Source of the DNA: JANNXY01 sp964472605
GTDB lineage: Bacteria; Patescibacteriota; Minisyncoccia; Phycocordibacterales; CAIZIN01
DNA length: 11,300 bases
Direction of reading: 5' to 3'
Assembly (NCBI GenBank): GCA_964472605.1
Contig: CAYYLG010000021.1
Span: 1 to 11,300, forward strand
This document shows, one piece after another, positions 1 to 5,850 of this stretch; the first letter of the stretch is position 1; the number at the start of each line of letters is the position of its first letter. The translations under genes were made by a program, and so were the position numbers. Under the pieces are notes generated by a model. The model saw only the letters and a list, made by a program, of their open reading frames with translations, made no database searches and had not been told where the DNA came from.

Positions 1-188
1 CCGAAACGAGCTTTCTCTGCTTTACAATGAGGACACCAGTAAGCACCGTACATAGTAAAACCTTTACCAGCTACACATTGTGCAAACTGATCGTATTTAC
101 CCTCTGGAACAACTTGAGAAGCCTTCCACCATCCAAATAAACCAACAATTAGAACCAATATAATTACCCAACCTAAATATTTTTTCAT
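1..188 (-). CDS. Membrane-anchored thioredoxin-like protein (partial, C-terminus off window)
   Basis: The 62 visible residues start at ATG 186-188. Residues 4-21 form one hydrophobic N-terminal segment after MKK (signal anchor), so the domain should face outside the membrane. Residue 38 is Cys, and WCPHC at 51-55 is a thioredoxin-fold CxxC active site preceded by a beta strand (FTMYGAY). The sequence around it, including AYWCPHCKAEKARF, resembles the thioredoxin domain attached to or acting with VKOR/DsbB-type proteins. By family knowledge it would exchange disulfides with exported substrates. It follows ccdA and a 166-aa Cys protein on the same strand, so it may be the extracytoplasmic partner that CcdA reduces (inference). 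No SD precedes the ATG. It lies 136 bp behind the 166-aa gene across a structured repeat, so it may have its own AT-rich promoter. Confidence 0.8.
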   Translation of the reverse strand, partial: MKKYLGWVIILVLIVGLFGWWKASQVVPEGKYDQFAQCVAGKGFTMYGAYWCPHCKAEKARF

Positions 189-223
189 TACAATATTCTA
201 TATTATTTAAAATACTAAAGCGA

Positions 224-315
224 GGAGTTTATTTTGGAGAGGCTCCGCAGAGCGACGGCGCGAGGACTGAGCTGATTTTTAGTAGAAAATCAGCGTACTC
301 GGAAAAATGAACTCC
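224..315. repeat. Structured inverted-repeat element between two redox genes
   Basis: A 12-bp arm at 224-235 pairs with 304-315, with one T-G position that is a wobble in a plus-strand RNA and A-C in a minus-strand one. Inside is a perfect 9-bp hairpin, 271-279 with 286-294, loop TAGTAG. The interior 236-270 is GC-rich compared with the surrounding DNA. It sits downstream of the 166-aa gene (stop 325-327) and upstream of the thioredoxin gene. It could be an attenuator or processing site, or a dispersed REP-like repeat; one window cannot decide. Confidence 0.5.
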
Positions 316-324
316 GAGCGACCC

Positions 325-825
325 CTATTCAGCACAACAATCAACCATTTTCTTCATAATATCATCGAGTGTCCATGGTTCAGACTTAGCCTTCTCCTCT
401 TTTGCCATCTCTGTAAGCTCCGGGATTGTAATTAATTTCAAACGTATAGCCCAGAATATATTAAATAGCTTGTATGCACGGTCAAAATACTCTTTTGCCT
501 CGTCTTTATTACCTTGACCAAGGAATTTGGTACCAACTTCAGAGAATCTCATGGTTGCAGACAATAGATGTTTACATGTACACCAAGCTTCACCTTCATA
601 CTGAGGAATCATCTTTGTCATTAGCTCCTTTCTCATCTGACGAATAGTATTTAAAGAATCTAGATATTCACCTTTTCCAGTCTTTTCATGAGTAAAGAAT
701 AAATGCTCCTCAATAGCAATAAGGTTCATCACACCCAAAGCCAAATCCTCCTCAGAGGTTAGATCAACTGCTCCAACTTTTGCTTCACTGATACGCTTTT
801 GTAGTTCTTCGGATGTAATTGCCAT
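325..825 (-). CDS. Hypothetical 166-aa helical protein with CxC and CC cysteines
   Basis: I do not recognise the family. The protein looks all-helical and soluble, with no signal peptide or membrane segment. It is charged, with E/K-rich stretches at 5-16 and 138-150. Notable are WCTC (Cys82, Cys84) in the middle and a vicinal Cys pair (163-164) three residues from the end, in DCCAE. Its ATG is only 3 nt after the ccdA stop codon, so the two are almost certainly co-transcribed and may be translationally coupled; no SD is visible. Lying between a CcdA-type electron carrier and a CPHC thioredoxin, the cysteines suggest a cytoplasmic redox or metal-binding role, but that is inference from position. 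The C-terminal CC could equally bind a metal or be incidental. Confidence 0.75.
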   Translation of the reverse strand: MAITSEELQKRISEAKVGAVDLTSEEDLALGVMNLIAIEEHLFFTHEKTGKGEYLDSLNTIRQMRKELMTKMIPQYEGEAWCTCKHLLSATMRFSEVGTKFLGQGNKDEAKEYFDRAYKLFNIFWAIRLKLITIPELTEMAKEEKAKSEPWTLDDIMKKMVDCCAE

Positions 826-828
826 AAT

Positions 829-1497
829 TTATATAAAGAAAATTATAACACCGAGTGCAATCATTATAAACGCTAAGCCAAGTCTTGATTTGCGAGTCTC
901 CTGACGACGAATCATATCAATCTTCTCAGCGGCAACTTTGTTTGTAGCACCAAGGAGCGCTACCACAAGCGGTGAAACAAAGAGAATATTGTAATAAACA
1001 AGGTAAAAGAAACCTTGTAACACAGTAGCTTTATCGTGAAGCAGACCCAAAACAAAGAGATAAGGCCCCCCTGTGCAAGGGAATTCAAACATTCCGACCA
1101 GTATTCCTATGATAAACGCACCTGAAAGGGTCGCTTTTTCAATTCTTTTAGCCAAAATCAAGTGAGCTGACTGTGGAATCTTGAGTTTTATTGGAAAACT
1201 TGGGAAAAACTCGTTGATTATTTGGATAACACCGAAAACTATAATGGCTAGAGCACCGATCTTGGCTAAACCATTTGGTACATTAAAGAATGATAATGCT
1301 TGAAGTGCACCAAGGCCTATGAGTAAATAAACAAGAAAAATACCGAAGATATAGAGAAATCCGGTCTTTAGAACAAATTTCCTATCTCTACCTAGAGCAA
1401 AAAGGAAACCAATTGTTAGAAATAGTATAGAAAAAGCACATGGATTGATACTGTCTACCAATGCCGCACCACCTATAAGTAAAAGATTAGATATCAT
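829..1497 (-). CDS. ccdA: CcdA/DsbD-type transmembrane thiol-disulfide electron carrier
   Basis: This 222-aa integral membrane protein fits the CcdA family, which moves reducing equivalents from cytoplasmic thioredoxin to extracytoplasmic thiol proteins. Six hydrophobic segments are seen at about 3-33, 43-65, 78-97, 124-151, 160-183 and 205-222. The redox pair is conserved: NPC in DSINPCAF (Cys20) and FPCTGGPY (Cys141), each next to a Pro as in the family, and the two halves show the usual internal symmetry. Length is typical. The ATG lies 7 nt behind the 3' end of tRNA-Gly on the same strand with no SD, so after tRNA 3' processing the mRNA would be nearly leaderless. The next Met is too deep to be an alternative start. 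The downstream thioredoxin-like protein is the likely partner. Confidence 0.9.
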   Translation of the reverse strand: MISNLLLIGGAALVDSINPCAFSILFLTIGFLFALGRDRKFVLKTGFLYIFGIFLVYLLIGLGALQALSFFNVPNGLAKIGALAIIVFGVIQIINEFFPSFPIKLKIPQSAHLILAKRIEKATLSGAFIIGILVGMFEFPCTGGPYLFVLGLLHDKATVLQGFFYLVYYNILFVSPLVVALLGATNKVAAEKIDMIRRQETRKSRLGLAFIMIALGVIIFFI

Positions 1498-1504
1498 TGT
1501 TTTG

Positions 1505-1575
1505 TGCGGGATGGGAGAATCGAACTCCCGTATACTGCTTGGAAGGCAGTCATTCTACCACTAAATTAATCCCGC
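1505..1575 (-). tRNA. tRNA-Gly(TCC)
   Basis: The 71-nt cloverleaf has acceptor GCGGGAT/ATCCCGC, the D-arm motif TAGTGGTAGA, anticodon stem ACTGC/GCAGT around loop CTTCCAA (anticodon TCC), and a T-arm with GTTCGATTC. The discriminator is A and CCA is not encoded, so the CCA-adding enzyme in this window would be needed. It is the first gene of the minus-strand unit leading into ccdA. Confidence 0.95.
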
Positions 1576-1584
1576 GGTATGTGT

Positions 1585-1612
1585 AATATAGCAAATTTGG
1601 TATTATATTCAA
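1585..1612 (-). promoter_or_regulatory. Promoter of tRNA-Gly / ccdA operon
   Basis: On the minus strand, TTGAAT (1607-1612), a 16-bp spacer, then TATATT (1585-1590), preceded by TGC to give an extended -10. The -10 ends 9 nt before the tRNA 5' end. It overlaps the divergent protease promoter completely. Confidence 0.7.
1598..1606 (+). promoter_or_regulatory. Extended -10 promoter of the serine protease, probably leaderless
   Basis: TGG followed by TATTAT (1601-1606) is an extended -10. The protease ATG starts 7 nt after it, about where transcription should begin, so the mRNA would have essentially no leader. No good -35 is seen, and there is no SD. Confidence 0.6.
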
Positions 1613-2731
1613 ATGGGATTAGTTTTAAGACTTGTTATAAGATTTATGGCCATAGGACTCACCTCTGCCATCACTTATCTCGGTTCACCAACATCGACAC
1701 CGATCACTGTTCATGAAAACCTTCCTCAAGAAGAATTAGATTTTTTATTTGAAAAGCAAATTACACCCGAAGATGATTTCAATACTCCAGAATATCAAAA
1801 TGTAGAAATAGTTGCAGAAGTAAAACCAGAATCAAAGAAAGAAACCACAAAAGAGGTTGAAACAAAAGAAAAAACTGAGAAACAACCAACTCCACCTAGC
1901 AACTCCAAAGCCCCTGATTATAGAGCTGAACCAAAGCCTATAATAAAAGAAATTCCAAATAATTCTGTCGAGGATGCGGTAGTAAACATCCTTTGTACAA
2001 AAAAAGTTGGTAATGCAACCATCTCAACTACAGGTACAGGAGTTTTAGTATCAGAAAATGGCACAATACTAACAAACGCTCATGTTGCAATTGAAATTTT
2101 AAAATCAGAAATACTAAACGACAGAGAATGTACCATCAGGACATCTATTTCGGGAGGATCAAACTTCAGAGTCTCACTACTATATATCCCATCAACATGG
2201 ATCAAATCTAATAGTGATTTTATAAATGGAAATCATGTGAAGAGCACTGGAGCTAATGACTTTGCTTTAATTAAAGCAGAAACAAATACAAAACTACCTT
2301 TTATAACACTCTCAAACAAATCACTGAAGAAAAATGATTCTGTTGTAACAGTTGGTTATCCAGCAGGTAATCTTCCAAATTTCTCCCCTTTTACCAAACT
2401 TTACCAAGTAAGAGACACGGTTGTTATAACCGCAACATATTCATTTGGTGAAACAAATACCGACATCATATCAACAAGTGCTAGCGAAACAGGTTATGAA
2501 GGATCTTCAGGTGGTGCTGTTGCAAACACAAACGGAGAACTCTCGGCACTTATCGTGAGTGTAAATGGAAAATCAATAAACGCTCTAACCATTCCCTACC
2601 TTAAAAGTATATTCAACAAGGAAACAAACCTTAATCTAGAAACATACATAGAAGATCCAATTAAATACAAAAACAACTTTAAGGAATCATATTCAACTGC
2701 AAGAGAGCTACTTAGAGATATTCTAAACTAA
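1613..2731 (+). CDS. Trypsin-like serine protease with N-terminal membrane anchor
   Basis: The protein has 372 aa. Residues 4-24 are hydrophobic after one Arg-containing turn (signal anchor), so it is probably displayed outside the cell. Residues 65-115 are a low-complexity K/E/P/T linker (KESKKETTK type). The protease domain spans about 120-345: His157 in LTNAHVA, Asp216 in ANDFALIK and Ser299 in GYEGSSGGAV have the trypsin-fold order and spacing of the HtrA-like and Trypsin_2 groups. GSSGG replaces the usual GDSGG or GNSGG. No PDZ domain follows; about 30 residues remain after the fold. Its target is unknown; surface protein processing or quality control is plausible. Asn, Thr and Lys are abundant. 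The stop codon overlaps that of the convergent RNHCP gene by a few bases. Confidence 0.85.
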   Translation: MGLVLRLVIRFMAIGLTSAITYLGSPTSTPITVHENLPQEELDFLFEKQITPEDDFNTPEYQNVEIVAEVKPESKKETTKEVETKEKTEKQPTPPSNSKAPDYRAEPKPIIKEIPNNSVEDAVVNILCTKKVGNATISTTGTGVLVSENGTILTNAHVAIEILKSEILNDRECTIRTSISGGSNFRVSLLYIPSTWIKSNSDFINGNHVKSTGANDFALIKAETNTKLPFITLSNKSLKKNDSVVTVGYPAGNLPNFSPFTKLYQVRDTVVITATYSFGETNTDIISTSASETGYEGSSGGAVANTNGELSALIVSVNGKSINALTIPYLKSIFNKETNLNLETYIEDPIKYKNNFKESYSTARELLRDILN

Positions 2732-3045
2732 ATACTAGATCTATCTGCAAAACTTTTTGCAACCCTCTGCATCTCATTTAAATTATCCTCACTTGAGATT
2801 TTATTTCTTTTCTCATGTTCACACTTCACACATTTGTGAGTAAGTATCCATTCACCTTGTTCATTTTCAACTTTCACAGGTTCCATCATTCCACCACAAG
2901 TTTCTGCACGATCTCCAGGATTTATATCCACATGTTTTGACCAAAGACAATTCGAACAATGATTAGTATACCCATTACCAATTATATCCTTACCACACTT
3001 TTCACAAACAAAATCTTCTGCCTTTTTTATAAAACTAGATGACAT
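2728..3045 (-). CDS. RNHCP-domain zinc-ribbon-like protein
   Basis: I recognise the RNHCP family: small proteins with several Cys pairs and an [RT]NHC motif, function unknown. From the Met at 3043-3045 the protein has 105 aa. FVCEKCGKD, YTNHCSNCLWSKHVD, NPGDRAETCGGMMEP and HKCVKC give about four metal-ligand clusters, as in the family. A start 27 nt further upstream (3072) would add nine hydrophobic residues and overlap the preceding gene by 17 bp. I prefer the downstream Met because the family normally begins near F-x-C-x-x-C and the gap to the upstream gene becomes 10 nt. No SD supports either. It is second in a two-gene unit behind the 115-aa protein. Confidence 0.85.
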   Translation of the reverse strand: MSSSFIKKAEDFVCEKCGKDIIGNGYTNHCSNCLWSKHVDINPGDRAETCGGMMEPVKVENEQGEWILTHKCVKCEHEKRNKISSEDNLNEMQRVAKSFADRSSI

Positions 3046-3055
3046 AAATAAAAAA

Positions 3056-3403
3056 TTATATGACAGCATCAACTACTGCCTTTAAAATTATATGATCCCC
3101 AAGCGAGGGGCTCCAGCCATCATATTCAAAGTATGGCTTCTCATTAGATGCGTTCAATGAACTCATTGCTTGCAAAATATCACTCAAGGATTCTGGTTCC
3201 AAACAATCCACAAGCCTTCTTTTCAAAATTGCACTCCACTTTGCATTACCTTGAAATGACTGTATTCCGGACGCAATTCTACTTGCATGTTCGAATACTG
3301 AACCCTCATGTTCCTCTTGTCCATTTTTATAGTAGAAAATGGTTTCTGGGTTTTTGATATAGAAGCTCCCAAGAACTCTAGATGAAGTATGTTGATCACA
3401 CAT
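3056..3403 (-). CDS. Hypothetical 115-aa protein
   Basis: Family not recognised. The protein appears soluble and mixed alpha/beta: an N-terminal strand-rich part (VLGSFYIKNPETIFYY), a central helical part (about 37-85) and the C-terminal stretch HIILKAVVDAVI. There are no membrane segments and no catalytic motif that I can identify. The start ATG has no SD. It precedes the RNHCP gene by 10 nt on the same strand, so the two are probably one transcript. The sequence reads as a genuine protein (balanced composition, no stop-rich frame), but it could be poorly conserved. Confidence 0.6.
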   Translation of the reverse strand: MCDQHTSSRVLGSFYIKNPETIFYYKNGQEEHEGSVFEHASRIASGIQSFQGNAKWSAILKRRLVDCLEPESLSDILQAMSSLNASNEKPYFEYDGWSPSLGDHIILKAVVDAVI

Positions 3404-3441
3404 TCTATTGTGAGATTACAATATTAATACTTATGAGTCAA
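3396..3441 (-). promoter_or_regulatory. Weak promoter with TCACA/TGTGA operator-like dyad
   Basis: TTGACT on the minus strand (3436-3441) lies 17 bp from TAATCT (3413-3418), a poor -10. A dyad TCACA (3396-3400) and TGTGA (3409-3413), separated by 8 bp, covers the start codon at 3401-3403 and touches the -10, where a repressor would block expression. No second copy is seen in the window. Confidence 0.3.
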
Positions 3442-3442
3442 T

Positions 3443-3481
3443 AAAATAAAAGGCGCGCCCACTGCATTGCAATGGACGCGC
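3443..3481 (-). terminator. Rho-independent terminator of the 283-aa gene
   Basis: A 13-pair helix (3453-3465 with 3469-3481) closes on a 3-nt loop. Two positions are C-A on the plus strand but G-U pairs in the minus-strand RNA, so the fold belongs to the minus strand. A T-rich run (TTTTATTTTATT) follows. A second small hairpin, TGTGG/CCACA (3484-3500), lies between the stop codon and this terminator. Confidence 0.9.
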
Positions 3482-3518
3482 GATGTGGTTCTAAGCCACA
3501 GAGATCGCCGAATGCCGT

Positions 3519-4370
3519 CTAGGCTCCAGCTTTCTCAAACAACTTTTCCAGCGCCTGATCCTCAGACGCGGACCCTCCTTCAGAGATCCTCTCGGGATAG
3601 GAGGACGTCACCACCGCCTTAGCGACAGGTGCCGATTTAGTAGCATCCCTATCCTTCACGATTTTGTAAAGGCGCTCGAGCTCGTGGTTGTTCCACTTCG
3701 GCCGACCCAGGTCGAACCCAGGCTTCTTCAGCATCCGGGGAGTTTTGACGATCTCCCACTTACGTCGATTTACCAGGACCGCAAAAACGATACCCGGAGG
3801 CCAAGCGATGAACTCAAACCACCGACACAAGTCATAAAGTGACTCCATCGCGATACCATCCTTGTTCGGGTCGATTGTTCCGCCACTCAGGAAAACCTTG
3901 AAGAGCTGATGCTTCATTCGCTCAGCTTCCTGTTCCTCCTGCTCCTTCGTTCGCCGATCAGCAGTAAGGTTTGCATCGATCACGGCTTTTGCAGCCTCGT
4001 AAACCTGGCGCAAATTCCAAGCAATGATGCGTAAGCCACCAGCATCATTCATCTCCTTGGACTTGTCAAATTCGACTAGTGCCGAAATCTGCAGATCCTT
4101 TACGAACCGATGCCCCGCATCTTCATTGCCGATTTTGTAGTCAAGCCCTGTCTCGTCGACTTCGATCGAAGAAGCGATCTTGATACTGTTGAACTCGGGA
4201 TCGGGATGACGATCAAAAGTCACAAAAGTGCCCTTGAACACATCCCCGTAGCGAGCATTGCTTTTTTCCCCGTATACACGGTGAACCTTCTGAATAACCT
4301 TGTTTCCACCACTGGTCATGGCATCAACAGTGCATGCGATCCAGAACTGAGGTAGGTGATGTTGTTTCAT
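3519..4370 (-). CDS. Hypothetical 283-aa protein in a GC-rich single-gene unit
   Basis: I do not recognise this family. No signal peptide or membrane helix stands out, though WPPGIVFAVLV (about 191-201) is hydrophobic. There is a beta-like N-terminal part (1-100), a charged helix around 118-153 with TKEQEEQEAERMK that may form a coiled coil, a central part with SGGTIDPNKDG, a W/F-rich patch (CRWFEFIAW), and a Ser/Ala-rich tail. Codon use is GC-rich, with many CTC, CGA and GCG codons, unlike the neighbours outside 3443-5850. The ATG (4368-4370) has no SD. The gene has its own consensus-like promoter, a leader of about 125 nt, and a trailing hairpin plus terminator. It may be of foreign origin; the function is open. 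Confidence 0.75.
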   Translation of the reverse strand: MKQHHLPQFWIACTVDAMTSGGNKVIQKVHRVYGEKSNARYGDVFKGTFVTFDRHPDPEFNSIKIASSIEVDETGLDYKIGNEDAGHRFVKDLQISALVEFDKSKEMNDAGGLRIIAWNLRQVYEAAKAVIDANLTADRRTKEQEEQEAERMKHQLFKVFLSGGTIDPNKDGIAMESLYDLCRWFEFIAWPPGIVFAVLVNRRKWEIVKTPRMLKKPGFDLGRPKWNNHELERLYKIVKDRDATKSAPVAKAVVTSSYPERISEGGSASEDQALEKLFEKAGA

Positions 4371-4502
4371 ATATGGAACGATCTATTTGATTGATTGAAT
4401 CCTTGTTTCTAGAAGCCTTATTTACCCTGCACTCGCAGAGAAATAGAATCTTGCTATTTTCGCACCCCTTGGGAGCACTTGATTCACTCAAATCCAAATT
4501 CA

Positions 4503-4530
4503 ATTATACTACAGTCATAGATAAAGTCAA
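4503..4530 (-). promoter_or_regulatory. Promoter of the 283-aa gene
   Basis: TTGACT (4525-4530), a 16-bp spacer, TATAAT (4503-4508) on the minus strand. Transcription from about 4496 would give a leader of about 125 nt before the ATG at 4370. It lies just behind the terminator of the preceding gene. Confidence 0.75.
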
Positions 4531-4543
4531 TATGTTATTTAAA

Positions 4544-4580
4544 AATAAAAAACCGGGGCAGACGAATCCACCCCGGCTTT
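4544..4580 (-). terminator. Rho-independent terminator of the DHH-like gene
   Basis: CCGGGG (4553-4558) pairs with CCCCGG (4571-4576) across 12 nt. On the minus strand it is followed by six T then ATTTTT. Another 6-bp hairpin, GGAGAA/TTCTCC (4581-4598), sits directly between it and the stop codon. Confidence 0.9.
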
Positions 4581-4598
4581 GGAGAACTCTTTTTCTCC

Positions 4599-5723
4599 TT
4601 ATTTCTTCTCAGTGACGTAGTGAGGTTGCCCTTGAGAAAAGAACTGCTGACCACTCAGCACCCGTTCCTCACTCAACTTAAGCCCCTTCACCACGAGCTC
4701 AACGATTTCTGCCACAGGGATCTTGGTAGGATCCACACCTGGCGCCGTAAGCTGATTCCCGTTGAAGAGGATCGGTTGATTGGCGAAGTTTGGCATATGC
4801 CAATATGGAACCTCGGCAACCGTGTCGGTTGCACGAAGCACGTTTGGATGGGGGATGTTTGTATCCCCCCGGAGCTCCATCTCGCGACGACGGATGAGTT
4901 CTGCCACTGGCTTGAGCGAGATCTTCATCCGTTGCAGGGTGTAGATCTGGACGTTGCCAGAGCTGTTCACTTGGATAAGGACGCCGATCTGACGCTCACT
5001 CCAACCAATGAAGTTCACCTGATCATTATCCGAACGGACAACGGCCAGCTTCACTGCCCTGCCATCTGGTAGGTAGAGCTCGGAGATAGATGTTCCATCC
5101 CAGATGTGACGAGCTTTGTTTTTTTGCCCTTCACGCCAAGTCGTGGCTTGCCGATAGACCTCCATCCAACTAACCGCAGCTGGAGCACCGAGATTTTCGG
5201 TAATGAACTTCATTGCGAGGTTCATATCGATCGGCTTGATGTTGTCCGTCGGCGAATTCTTCTCATGAGCATAGATTGCGTTGTAAGCAACCATCGCCCA
5301 GTCGTAAGCACGCTCCGGCTCGTCGAGGAAGCAAGTGGAAACCAGCTTGATCGCGTCATAGAGCGAGTTCGGCGCCTTTGCCCGACTACGATCGCATTCG
5401 AGCGTATCCACAAGGAGCCATTCGAGCGAACGTTCGCGACGGACACCGAGTTTGAATGCGACGCGGGTAGCAGCGCATTGATTCGGGCTCTTTCGATGAT
5501 GCTCATCGAGCTCACCCTTACCACAGCCCACAAAGAGCATGTCGCAGGGAAACGTGTCAGGGTCCACACCCGGCGGGAGCATATCCATAGTGAAGTTGAC
5601 CATTTTGGCCGTGCTTGCACCAGGATACAAACTCTCGGTCTTCTCCGCGAAATTGCGAAGCATCCAGAGTGCAAGAAGCTCGTCTCCATCAGGGCGAGCG
5701 TGCGTAGCAATTTTTTTAATCAC
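4599..5723 (-). CDS. Divergent DHH/MYG1-like putative metal-dependent phosphoesterase
   Basis: The protein has 374 aa from the GTG at 5721-5723, chosen because AAAGGAGG (5733-5740) lies 9 nt before it and the N-terminus then matches the neighbouring MYG1 protein: KKIATHARPDGDELLA against KIVTHSGSFHQDELFA. An in-frame ATG at 5774 would add 17 residues but has no SD. Putative metal ligands are His8, Asp12 and/or Asp14 (HARPDGDE), a CDMLFVGCG strand (60-68), DEHH at 73-76 and VDTLECD around 105-111. These resemble motifs of the DHH phosphoesterase superfamily. The C-terminal half (about 180-374) is unlike DHHA1, as far as I can tell. GC-rich codon use and its own promoter, leader and terminator set it apart. 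The substrate is unknown; a nuclease or nucleotide phosphoesterase is possible. Superfamily placement rests on motif reading only. Confidence 0.75.
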   Translation of the reverse strand: MIKKIATHARPDGDELLALWMLRNFAEKTESLYPGASTAKMVNFTMDMLPPGVDPDTFPCDMLFVGCGKGELDEHHRKSPNQCAATRVAFKLGVRRERSLEWLLVDTLECDRSRAKAPNSLYDAIKLVSTCFLDEPERAYDWAMVAYNAIYAHEKNSPTDNIKPIDMNLAMKFITENLGAPAAVSWMEVYRQATTWREGQKNKARHIWDGTSISELYLPDGRAVKLAVVRSDNDQVNFIGWSERQIGVLIQVNSSGNVQIYTLQRMKISLKPVAELIRRREMELRGDTNIPHPNVLRATDTVAEVPYWHMPNFANQPILFNGNQLTAPGVDPTKIPVAEIVELVVKGLKLSEERVLSGQQFFSQGQPHYVTEKK

Positions 5724-5732
5724 AGTTAAATC

Positions 5733-5810
5733 CCTCCTTTCAAAGGGCAGAAAAGGTGGTTTTTGTTGGGCCATTGAACTCGAAGTTCAACGTATAAACC
5801 CGCCACCTTT
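5733..5810 (-). promoter_or_regulatory. Leader with two mutually exclusive pairings around the SD
   Basis: In the minus-strand leader, AAAGGUGG (5803-5810) can pair perfectly with CCACCUUU (5752-5759), enclosing a 7-bp hairpin TTGAACT/AGTTCAA (5774-5790). The same CCACCUUU can instead pair with the SD itself, AAAGGAGG (5733-5740), with one A-A mismatch. A small CCCU/AGGG hairpin can also cover the SD. This could be a translational switch; the fold is by eye only. Confidence 0.4.
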
Positions 5811-5821
5811 AATCTAGTACA

Positions 5822-5850
5822 ATTATAGCACAAAATATATTAAAAGGCAA
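5822..5850 (-). promoter_or_regulatory. Strong promoter of the DHH-like gene
   Basis: TTGCCT (5845-5850), a 17-bp spacer, TATAAT (5822-5827), with TGC directly before the -10 (extended -10), minus strand. Its -35 overlaps the last codons of the upstream MYG1 gene. The predicted start near 5815 gives a leader of about 92 nt to the GTG. Confidence 0.8.

Noticed and set aside
4391..4615. 74-codon plus-strand ORF
   Set aside because: Covers the minus-strand promoter, leader and terminator of the GC-rich units; no coding features.
5222..5710. 162-codon minus-strand ORF in another frame of the DHH-like gene
   Set aside because: Ser/Arg-rich translation typical of a shifted GC-rich frame; no start signal of its own.
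5106..5729. 207-codon plus-strand ORF opposite the DHH-like gene
   Set aside because: Mirror frame of a GC-rich gene with clear motifs on the other strand; its translation is Arg/His-rich and shows no domain.
5724..5774. Upstream ATG (5774) as start of the DHH-like protein
   Set aside because: It has no SD, sits at the base of a hairpin, and the GTG at 5723 has a strong SD and matches the MYG1 N-terminus.
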